From: Dietzia massiliensis
Lineage (GTDB): Bacteria; Actinomycetota; Actinomycetes; Mycobacteriales; Mycobacteriaceae
Direction: 5' to 3'
Length of the DNA stretch: 64,000 nt
Assembly (NCBI RefSeq): GCF_018390595.1
Contig: NZ_JAHBAV010000002.1
Location: 52,827 to 116,826 of the forward strand
The stretch's first letter is position 1. Each line of letters starts with the position of its first letter. A program made the position numbers and the translations under genes. This document shows, one piece after another, positions 58,329 through 64,000 of this stretch. The notes beneath the pieces were generated by a model. That model was not told the origin of the DNA. It saw nothing but the letters and a program-made list of their open reading frames with translations, and did no database searches.

Positions 58329-58771
58329 GGTTGGTGCTGCCAAAACTCTTCCAATCCCTCTCGGACGCGGATGACGTCCTCGTGTGTGCCCATCAACTCG
58401 AAGCGGTAGAGGTACGGGACCCCCAGCTTCTTGGCGATCACGTCGCCGGAGCGACCGAAGTCCGCTCCGAAGTTGGTGTTGCCGCCGGCGATGACTCCCC
58501 GGCACAGACTTCTGTTGTGCGCGTTGTTGAGGAACGCGACCACCTGCCGCGGGACCGCGGCCCCGCTCTTACCCGTGATCTCGAGGCTTCCCCCGTAGGT
58601 CGGGACGATCAGAACATATGGGTCCGACACGACCGGCATGGGCTCGGTCTTCCGCACGGGTATCCGCACCGCCGGGAGACCGAGCTTGTCGACGAACCGC
58701 TTGGTGTACTCCGAGATGTTGGAGAAGTAGACGATCCTCACCGGCTGATCGGCCGGCAGCGGAGCCGCCAT
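58325..58771 (-). CDS. nrdI: Flavodoxin-like protein NrdI
   Basis: A 148-residue flavodoxin that supplies oxidant for assembly of the NrdF manganese-tyrosyl cofactor. The FMN-binding segments are [16 protein letters not shown] near the start, VPTYGG in the middle and [11 protein letters not shown] near 95-105. Its stop overlaps the nrdE start. A 51-base gap separates it from nrdH. Confidence 0.96.
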
Positions 58772-58822
58772 CGACGCCCCCTTGTCACAGGAACTCGAAA
58801 AGGTGCTGGTGCCCTCGGGCCG

Positions 58823-59053
58823 TCAGGCCGCCACGGAGGCGAGCGCCTTGATGCGGTCCGGGCGGAAGCCGGACCAGTGGTCGGAACCGGCCACCACGAC
58901 GGGGGCCTGGAGGTGCCCGAGGGCCATCACGTACTCACGGGCCTCGTCGTCCACCGAGATGTCGATGACCTGGTACTCGATGCCCTGCTTGTCGAGCGCC
59001 TTGTAGGTGGCGTTGCACTGGACGCACGCGGGCTTGGTGTAGACGGTGACCAT
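58823..59053 (-). CDS. nrdH: Glutaredoxin-like protein NrdH
   Basis: A 76-residue electron donor for NrdEF, reduced by thioredoxin reductase. The redox motif is CVQC (10-13), with the WSGFRPD element near the C terminus that distinguishes NrdH from glutaredoxins. The ATG at 59053 gives the usual length; longer frames are Pro/Arg-rich. It is the first gene of the operon, about 165 bases downstream of a recognisable promoter with NrdR-box-like palindromes. Confidence 0.96.
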   Translation of the reverse strand: MVTVYTKPACVQCNATYKALDKQGIEYQVIDISVDDEAREYVMALGHLQAPVVVAGSDHWSGFRPDRIKALASVAA

Positions 59054-59221
59054 GTGTGTCTGGACCTCTTTCGGCACGGCGCCGGACGGCGCGAGGGGCT
59101 CTTCTGGTGATGGCCGTCTCGTCCGGGGTTTCTGGCCCGGACTAAGGGTCGGCCGCGTGTCTGTCGGTGGTCGTGCGCCGAATCGCATGGATGGCATTCA
59201 TCGGTGCTTCAACACCTCCCA

Positions 59222-59237
59222 ACACTACCCCTAGTGG
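59222..59237. promoter_or_regulatory. NrdR-box-like palindrome 1
   Basis: ACACTACCCCTAGTGG contains the perfect inverted repeat CACTA-CCCC-TAGTG and overlaps the -10 element. The outer bases fit the ACAC...GTG(T/G) NrdR-box pattern. Confidence 0.6.
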
Positions 59238-59249
59238 CGAGAAGGTCAA
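59222..59249 (-). promoter_or_regulatory. nrdHIEF promoter
   Basis: Reading leftwards, TTGACC (59244-59249) and TAGTGT (59222-59227) form a near-consensus -35/-10 pair with 16-base spacing, pointing at nrdH. The implied leader is about 160 bases. Confidence 0.65.
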
Positions 59250-59253
59250 CTGA

Positions 59254-59269
59254 CCACAACATTTTGGTC
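59254..59269. promoter_or_regulatory. NrdR-box-like palindrome 2
   Basis: CCACAACATTTTGGTC fits CACAA-x-AT-x-TTG and lies just upstream of the -35. Its centre is 32 bases from that of box 1, three helical turns, as expected for paired NrdR boxes. Confidence 0.55.
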
Positions 59270-59700
59270 TTACATCCCTGGAATTCCCAGGTCGTGATCC
59301 CGCCTTGTGGGATGCCCCTGCTCAGCGTGGAACCGGGGGCACCGGGGCCCTCAGCGGCGGGTGCACCACCCCATCGTGGCATCCCGGAGCGCGTTCCGAC
59401 ACACGGTTTCGGCAACCCACAACGCGCCCCCAGAGCCCTCACAACGCGCCCCCGGTTGTCCCCATCCCATCCACAGGTTGCCCACCATTCCGCTCGATTC
59501 CGCACCCTCGCCGTCACCCCCGCCGATCGAAGCGTCGGGACGTCGCGGGCGCTGGGTCGGGCGCCCCCGAAGGCCACCCGGGGAGGCCGTGGGACACCGC
59601 GGGTGGGCGCGGCCGACGGCGGCGGGCGGCGGCGCGACGCCGGACCCCCGCCTCGTCGCCGGGCGGCGGGTCACCGCTGCGGACGAGACGGGAACGACGA

Positions 59701-59738
59701 CGAGGGCCCGCCTCCGGCGAACCGGAGGCGGGCCCTCG
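59701..59738 (-). terminator. Terminator hairpin after rpmJ
   Basis: A perfect 17-base stem (59701-59717 with 59722-59738, containing GGGCCCGCCTCCGG) closed by a CGAA tetraloop, 29 bases beyond the rpmJ stop. It insulates rpmJ from the nrd promoter region. Confidence 0.88.
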
Positions 59739-59766
59739 GGGGTGCGTGAGAACTCACGCGGTCGAC

Positions 59767-59889
59767 TCAGCCCTGGCGGGCCTTGAACCGGGGGTCCTTC
59801 TTGTTGATCACGTAGGTCTTGCCGCGACGACGGACAACCTGGGCGCCCGGCTTGTTCTTCAGCGACCGAAGGGACTTGCGGACCTTCAT
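59767..59889 (-). CDS. rpmJ: Ribosomal protein L36, zinc-free (type B) form
   Basis: A 40-residue basic protein, [18 protein letters not shown] followed by [18 protein letters not shown]. It has no Cys, so it lacks the zinc ribbon of the standard 37-residue L36; this is the C-minus paralogue that bacteria use when zinc is scarce, usually under Zur control. AAGGAG precedes the ATG. The standard copy would be expected in the main ribosomal protein cluster outside this window. No Zur box was recognised upstream. It is monocistronic and divergent from nadE. Confidence 0.93.
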   Translation of the reverse strand: MKVRKSLRSLKNKPGAQVVRRRGKTYVINKKDPRFKARQG

Positions 59890-60102
59890 GTGGCGCTCCT
59901 TAGGCTCTCGGGGCGGCCGCGATGGCCGCCGACACGACTGGGAATCACTGTGCGACACGTCCGGCCACGGGGTCGGATGTACGACACACAACTGGTCCAT
60001 CGTAACGGACCACCCGGCAAGAACTCCAACCGACGAGGGACCGCACCACGGACCGCGCACTGATGTCACGTGGACGTCACACGCGGTTCCTAAGCTGACC
60101 GC

Positions 60103-60969
60103 ATGAACCAGACGCCACCCGACTCCAGTGCGCTGCGCGCCTCCATCATCGCCGAACTCGGCGTGCGGCCCGACATCGACCCCGCCGAGGAGGTCGAGAC
60201 GCGGGTCGCCTTCCTCGTCGACTACCTGCGCTCCACACCCGCCTCCGGCTTCGTCCTGGGGATCAGCGGTGGTCAGGACTCGACGCTCGCGGGGCGACTG
60301 TGTCAGCTCGCGGCCGAGCGCCTCCGCGAGGAGGGGATGGAACAGGCCCGGTTCGTCGCGATGCGCCTTCCGTACGGCGTACAGGCCGACGAGGCCGACG
60401 CGCAGATCGCACTCGAGTTCATCCGCCCGGACGCGTGCCTGACGGTGGATGTCCGTGCAGCGTCCGACGCCGCCGCCGAGGCCGCCTCCACGGCCCTTGC
60501 GGCACTCCCCGACCAGGCGGGTCCGCTCCGGGACTTCGTCCGTGGCAATGTCAAGGCGCGTGAGCGGATGATCGCCCAGTACGCCGTGGCCGGGCAGGTG
60601 AACCACCTCGTCGTCGGCACCGATCACGCCGCCGAGGCGGTGACCGGCTTCTTCACCAAGTACGGCGACGGCGGCGTCGACCTGACCCCCCTGACCGGTC
60701 TCACCAAGCGCCAGGGCGCCGCGCTCCTGCGCCACCTCGGCGCGCCGGAGTCCACCTGGAGCAAGGTCCCCACCGCCGACCTGGAGGACGACAGGCCCGG
60801 CCTGCCCGACGAGGTCGCGCTCGGCGTCACCTACGCGCAGATCGACGACTACCTCGAGGGGCGCGACGGCGTCCCGGCCGACGCCGTCGCCCGCATCGAG
60901 TCCCTGTTCCTCGGCTCACGGCACAAGCGCACCGTCCCCGCCACGCCGCTCGACACGTGGTGGCGCTGA
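60103..60969 (+). CDS. nadE: Ammonia-dependent NAD synthetase
   Basis: A 288-residue enzyme amidating deamido-NAD with ammonia and ATP. The PP-loop ISGGQDS (54-60) is followed by [34 protein letters not shown] (with the substrate-binding loop) and the C-terminal GSRHKRTVP. It lacks the N-terminal glutaminase domain of the long form, which in M. tuberculosis supplies the NAD synthetase (as recalled), so nitrogen comes from free ammonia. It completes the NAD salvage route begun by pncB. Confidence 0.96.
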   Translation: MNQTPPDSSALRASIIAELGVRPDIDPAEEVETRVAFLVDYLRSTPASGFVLGISGGQDSTLAGRLCQLAAERLREEGMEQARFVAMRLPYGVQADEADAQIALEFIRPDACLTVDVRAASDAAAEAASTALAALPDQAGPLRDFVRGNVKARERMIAQYAVAGQVNHLVVGTDHAAEAVTGFFTKYGDGGVDLTPLTGLTKRQGAALLRHLGAPESTWSKVPTADLEDDRPGLPDEVALGVTYAQIDDYLEGRDGVPADAVARIESLFLGSRHKRTVPATPLDTWWR

Positions 60970-60991
60970 CCGGCCCGGTGCCGACGATCGC

Positions 60992-62086
60992 TCACTCCAG
61001 CAGCGACCACACCGTCTCCAGCGCCTCCGCCGTGCCGGGCACGTCGAAGGCCTGCGAGGTGAACACTGCAGCGGACCGGCCGGCGTGGCGGTCGACGTAG
61101 CCGATCGTGCCCAGTCCCCCGGCCCAGCCCACCGTCCCGTCGGGGCGGACCTCGACCTGGAACCCGTAACCACATCCGGGCTCCAGGAACCCCTCGGCGG
61201 AGGCCCGCTGGCGCTCGGTGAGGTGGTCGGAGGTCATTAACCGCGCGCTCTCCGCGCCGATGAGCGGACCGCCGTCGACGAGCACGTCCAGGATCGCCAG
61301 GTAGTCGTGCACCGTCCCGGCGAGCCCGCAGGCGAGGGAGTCGAACACCGGCCGGGCCGTGAACCTGGCCGAGGTGTCCACCGGCGCCACCCGGCCGTCG
61401 GGCCCGAGTCCGTACGTGACGACCAGGCGGTCCGGATCGGCCGTGAGCCCGGTGTCGGCCAGACCGAGGGGCCCGGTGACGTGTTCGGCGACCAGCTCCC
61501 CCACCGACGCGCCTGTGGCGCGGGCGAGAAGGACTCCGAGGATGTCACTGCACGTGTGGTACCACCACCCGCCGCCCGGCTGTCCGGCGAACGGGAGCTC
61601 GGCGAGCCTGCGCAGGTACTCCCCCGGCGGGACGGCCGGTGCGTACGGGCCGGGCGCGACCCCTCGGGCGGCCATGGCCTCGCCCAGGTCGGGGTTGCGT
61701 ACCGGCCACCCGACGCCGGCGGTCATCGTGAGCAGGTCCCGGACCGTGACAGGTCTGTCAGCCGGCACCGTCCGGTCCAGCAGCCCGTCGGGTTCGGCCA
61801 GCACCCGCGGCCCCGCGAGCTCGGGCAGCTGCGCGTCCACCGGATCGTCGAGGGCGATCACGCCACGCTCCACGAGCCGCATCGTGAGGATGCCCGCGAT
61901 CGGTTTGGTGTTGGAGGACAGCGGGAACACCGCATCCTCGGGCATCGCGGGCCCGCCCATGGACCGCGTACCGCCCGCGGCGAGCCATGAGCGTCCGTTC
62001 TGCCGGACGCCGCAGACGTACCCGATCAGCCGGCCGGCGTCGACGAGCTCGTCGAGCACGGCGGCGATCTCCCGCGGCTCCGCCAT
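60992..62086 (-). CDS. Serine hydrolase, beta-lactamase class C fold
   Basis: A 364-residue protein of the penicillin-binding-protein/class C beta-lactamase superfamily. The nucleophile motif SxxK is Ser58-N-T-Lys61, and the second motif, normally YxN, appears as YHT in WYHTCSDILG. The third motif (KTG/HxG) looks like VGWAGG near the C terminus. No signal peptide is visible, so it is probably cytoplasmic and more likely an esterase or peptidase than an antibiotic resistance enzyme. It is convergent with nadE. Confidence 0.88.
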   Translation of the reverse strand: MAEPREIAAVLDELVDAGRLIGYVCGVRQNGRSWLAAGGTRSMGGPAMPEDAVFPLSSNTKPIAGILTMRLVERGVIALDDPVDAQLPELAGPRVLAEPDGLLDRTVPADRPVTVRDLLTMTAGVGWPVRNPDLGEAMAARGVAPGPYAPAVPPGEYLRRLAELPFAGQPGGGWWYHTCSDILGVLLARATGASVGELVAEHVTGPLGLADTGLTADPDRLVVTYGLGPDGRVAPVDTSARFTARPVFDSLACGLAGTVHDYLAILDVLVDGGPLIGAESARLMTSDHLTERQRASAEGFLEPGCGYGFQVEVRPDGTVGWAGGLGTIGYVDRHAGRSAAVFTSQAFDVPGTAEALETVWSLLE

Positions 62087-62181
62087 GTACCGACCCTACG
62101 TCCGCACGAACCGCCGCGGAAGACGGCGAAATGACGAGATCCCGGGCGGTCGTCTCCGACCTCCCGGGATCTCGTCCCCGG

Positions 62182-62254
62182 TGGAGCTAAGGGGACTCGA
62201 ACCCCTGACCCCCACACTGCCAGTGTGGTGCGCTACCAGCTGCGCCATAGCCCC
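62182..62254 (-). tRNA. tRNA-Ala (anticodon GGC)
   Basis: Acceptor GGGGCTA pairs with TAGCTCC and includes the G3-U70 wobble pair that identifies tRNA-Ala. The anticodon stem CCACA/TGTGG encloses CTGGCAG, giving GGC. Discriminator A; CCA not fully encoded. Confidence 0.97.
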
Positions 62255-62334
62255 GTATCCATTTCTCTGCCGTTCCCCTCTCGGTGACCGGCCCGACTTA
62301 AGTTACACCACCACGGTCCGGCCTTCCAAATCGG

Positions 62335-62366
62335 CCCCGGCCCCGCCGGAAAAGGCGAGGCCGGGG
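62335..62366 (-). terminator. Terminator hairpin after the DsbA-like gene
   Basis: CCCCGGCCCCGCC (62335-62347) pairs with GGCGAGGCCGGGG (62354-62366) with one mismatch and a 6-base loop, 41 bases past the stop. Confidence 0.75.
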
Positions 62367-62407
62367 CACGAAAACGGTGGGCGCGTGACACGCGGGACCG
62401 CAGAGGA

Positions 62408-63145
62408 TCAGGCGACGATCTCCTGCAGCCAGGCGGCGTTCGCGAGGTCCACGACCTGACCCTCGAACGCGACGGTCGGGGTTGACACGCGATCGGTGAT
62501 CTCCCGGATGGTCTGCTGGGCGTTGTCCGCACTGTCGGAGGCCTTGTCCATGCCGCCGTTGGTCTCCACGTTGCCGATGCACTCGACCGTGTCCGGGTTC
62601 GCACCGGCCTCCTCGGCGATCCCGGCGAGTTCCTGCGCCGAGAGGTCGCCGCCACCCTCGGCGGGCTGCTGGGCGAAGAAGGCGTTCTTGACGTCGAAGA
62701 ACACGGGCAGGGAGTCCTTCGCCGCGACGCACTGGACGGCCGCCAGGGCGCGCGTGGAGTACTCGCCCGACCCCGACTGGCCGTTGAGGAAGTTGAGGGT
62801 GTGGAACTCGACCCGCAGATCCCCGGCCTCGACGGCCTCGGAGATGGACTCGCCGTACTGCGCCTCGAAAGAGCCGCAGGCGGGGCACATGTAGTCCTCC
62901 CAGACCTGGATGGTCGGGGCGTCCTGCTGACCCACGATCACCACGCCGGTGTCCGTGATCTCGATCTGCTCGTCGGCGGTCTCACCGAACGTGATGGGGT
63001 TGGCCTCGCCGCCCCTCTGGGCCATCCAGACCACTCCACCGAGGACCACCACCGCGACCGCGATGAGCGCGACGACGGTGATGATCATCCCGTTGTTGGA
63101 CTTGGTCTGCAGCACTTTGGTGCTCTTGTTGGGCTTGGCGTTCAC
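62408..63145 (-). CDS. DsbA-like thioredoxin-fold membrane-anchored protein
   Basis: A 245-residue protein with a cytoplasmic Lys-rich start, one membrane anchor (about 20-40) and an extracytoplasmic thioredoxin-like domain of the DsbA/Thioredoxin_4 type. The active site is CPAC (87-90) in VWEDYMCPACGSFEAQYG, and the cis-Pro is in STPTVAFEG. It probably introduces or isomerises disulfides in exported proteins. Two more Cys (VQCVAA and VECIGN) flank the inserted helical domain and may form a second disulfide. Start is GTG. Confidence 0.92.
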   Translation of the reverse strand: MNAKPNKSTKVLQTKSNNGMIITVVALIAVAVVVLGGVVWMAQRGGEANPITFGETADEQIEITDTGVVIVGQQDAPTIQVWEDYMCPACGSFEAQYGESISEAVEAGDLRVEFHTLNFLNGQSGSGEYSTRALAAVQCVAAKDSLPVFFDVKNAFFAQQPAEGGGDLSAQELAGIAEEAGANPDTVECIGNVETNGGMDKASDSADNAQQTIREITDRVSTPTVAFEGQVVDLANAAWLQEIVA

Positions 63146-63283
63146 GTGTCCGCGGGCCTTTCTCTACTGGGAGACCGTCGACCCCTTCCGGGTGACCGGC
63201 ACTAGGGAGAGGGTACCGAAGCCTTGGTCACCAACCCCCTGGGTGCACGTGCGCGGGCGCTATCGACGGCGCAGACAAAGACC

Positions 63284-63312
63284 TTGTGGTGTCGAACACG
63301 TAGGCGTAGGAT
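63284..63312 (+). promoter_or_regulatory. Promoter of the DUF222 gene
   Basis: TTGTGG (63284-63289) and TAGGAT (63307-63312) with 17-base spacing form a good sigma-A-type -35/-10 pair, 60 bases before the ATG. Confidence 0.6.
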
Positions 63313-63327
63313 AGAACACGTATTCGA
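63312..63327. promoter_or_regulatory. LexA-like SOS box
   Basis: TAGAAC-ACGT-ATTCGA matches the actinobacterial LexA site TCGAAC-N4-GTTCGA at 10 of 12 defined positions and begins at the last base of the -10 element, where a bound repressor would block transcription. A further half site TCGAAC is at 63292-63297, between the -35 and -10. Confidence 0.6.
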
Positions 63328-63372
63328 GCCAAGTGGCGGCGTGGCCGCACAGCCGACCACAGGGGGTGGGGC

Positions 63373-64000
63373 ATGGACGGCGATTCCGAGCGCACGGCCG
63401 GCGGCCCTGCGTCCCCTTTCGGCGCTGCCGACTCCTCCGACCCCGCCGGCGCGTCCGGCCCCGCCGGCGCGTCCGGTCCGGCGGTGTTGACGGGGTTGAC
63501 GGCGGCGGCGCGTGAGGGGTGGGCGGCGGAGAACCGCGCCGCCGCGCAGCGCCTGGTCGCCTGCTACGCCCTGCTGCAGGAATGCTGGCGCGAGTACGGC
63601 CACGGTATCGACGGCAGCCACGAGGCCCGCCCCGGCCACGCCGTCGTCGACGGCCTCGTCGCCGCCGCCGGCTACGTGGTGGCGGCGATGTCCATCTCCG
63701 CCAGACGCGCGGAGAAGATGCTGTCCTTTGCCTGGGAACTGCACACCCGGTACCCGGCCATCCTGGAGGCGATGGCGGCCGGGCTGATGGAACAACGCGT
63801 CGCGGAACTGCTGGCCCGGCAGATGGCCACCGTCCGCGGCGACGTGTTGGATCAGGTCCAACGCCAGGTCGTCGAGGACTACCTCAACGGTGTCGCCGCC
63901 GGCATCCGTCTGGGCGACAAGGCCCTGCGCGACGAGATCGACGCCGTCATCGGCCGCCACGACCCCGACGCCATCCGGCTACGCAAAGAAGACGCCAGCC
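63373..64000 (+). CDS. DUF222 (13E12-type) protein, N-terminal part, probable HNH endonuclease
   Basis: The frame opens at ATG 63373 and is still open at the window edge after 209 codons. After a Ser/Gly/Ala-Pro-rich leader (1-40) comes a helical DUF222-like region: WAAENRAAAQRLVACYALLQ, then ARRAEKMLSFAWELHTRYPA and EQRVAELLARQMATVRGDVL. In this family a C-terminal HNH nuclease domain normally follows and would lie outside the window. Such genes occur in many diverged copies in mycolate-containing actinobacteria (13E12 repeats of M. tuberculosis). A promoter with an SOS-like box precedes it. Confidence 0.85.
   Translation, partial: MDGDSERTAGGPASPFGAADSSDPAGASGPAGASGPAVLTGLTAAAREGWAAENRAAAQRLVACYALLQECWREYGHGIDGSHEARPGHAVVDGLVAAAGYVVAAMSISARRAEKMLSFAWELHTRYPAILEAMAAGLMEQRVAELLARQMATVRGDVLDQVQRQVVEDYLNGVAAGIRLGDKALRDEIDAVIGRHDPDAIRLRKEDAS

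Larger units (their letters stand above)
59054..59766. other. Non-coding interval between nrdH and rpmJ
   Basis: About 710 bases with no supported gene. The left third holds the nrdHIEF leader and promoter (59222-59269). The rest is GC-rich with no convincing frame; the last 66 bases carry the rpmJ terminator (59701-59738). The middle contains the repeated phrase ACAACGCGCCCCC-like (59417 and 59438), too short to interpret. Confidence 0.6.

Noticed and set aside
60992..62086. An AmpC-type antibiotic resistance beta-lactamase
   Set aside because: There is no signal peptide and the YxN motif is altered to YHT; the sequence fits the broad serine hydrolase/esterase group better.
63292..63307. 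A second full LexA box starting at TCGAAC 63292
   Set aside because: Only the first half site fits; the second half matches 2 of 6 positions, so just the box at 63312-63327 is reported.

Overview
The window is a GC-rich chromosomal segment of a mycolic-acid-type actinobacterium (order Mycobacteriales). I infer a Dietzia-like organism from gene content and recalled gene order; no species call can be made from sequence alone. The markers are a single 3146-residue type I fatty acid synthase followed by acpS, a CmrA-like mycolate reductase close to orn and tRNA-His, an LdtB-like L,D-transpeptidase beside tRNA-Lys, a serB-ctaD-fecB-nrdHIEF block and a rph-rdgB-cAMP phosphodiesterase-murI-rhomboid-clpS-pncB-dinG block. 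Several of these runs match the order I recall from Mycobacterium tuberculosis (Rv2474c-Rv2478c, Rv2509-Rv2524c, Rv1329c-Rv1343c, Rv3042c-Rv3053c).

Layout. 0.06-6.3 kb: an SDR enzyme convergent with a tightly coupled minus-strand run (SSB-like protein, ABC-F EttA, three consecutive hotdog thioesterases, a conserved hypothetical and a solitary Mod-like DNA methyltransferase). 6.5-12.8 kb: a CopD/CtaG membrane fusion, tRNA-Arg, a DUF2335 protein, an F420-type oxidoreductase, a HAD phosphatase and an MFS permease whose 3' end touches a stray piece of tRNA-Lys. 13-23 kb: secreted protein, cmrA-like SDR, TetR/membrane protein pair with two matching operators, orn, tRNA-His, DUF2804, CPA-type antiporter, Ldt, tRNA-Lys, DUF3618, bcp and TetR. 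23-33 kb: acpS and fas. 33-40 kb: secreted protein, methionine/alanine importer metPS, a divergent glucose-6-phosphate dehydrogenase, DinB-type protein, gluconokinase, DUF421, CAP-domain lipoprotein and tRNA-Leu. 40-49.6 kb: LprD-like/DUF3817 pair, rdgB, rph, phosphodiesterase, murI, rhomboid, DUF2017, clpS, pncB and dinG. 49.6-59 kb: PTH2-type hydrolase, serB, ctaD, fecB-like lipoprotein and nrdFEIH. 59-64 kb: zinc-free-type rpmJ, nadE, beta-lactamase-fold hydrolase, tRNA-Ala, DsbA-like thioredoxin and the 5' part of a DUF222 (13E12-type) gene running off the right edge.

Most genes are housekeeping: lipid and cell-wall synthesis (fas, acpS, cmrA, ldt, murI), nucleotide and NAD metabolism (nrdHIEF, rdgB, pncB, nadE), RNA turnover (orn, rph) and respiration (ctaD, ctaG-like). 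There is no prophage, insertion sequence or CRISPR array. The most informative non-coding signals are a promoter with a LexA-like SOS box before the DUF222 gene, a promoter with two NrdR-box-like palindromes before nrdH, paired TetR operators at 15.4 kb, two related palindromes upstream of fas, and the tRNA-Lys fragment at 11.4 kb. I found no clear undescribed multi-gene system; the best candidates for something unusual are the orphan methyltransferase/thioesterase operon, the altered G6PD and the SOS-linked DUF222 locus.
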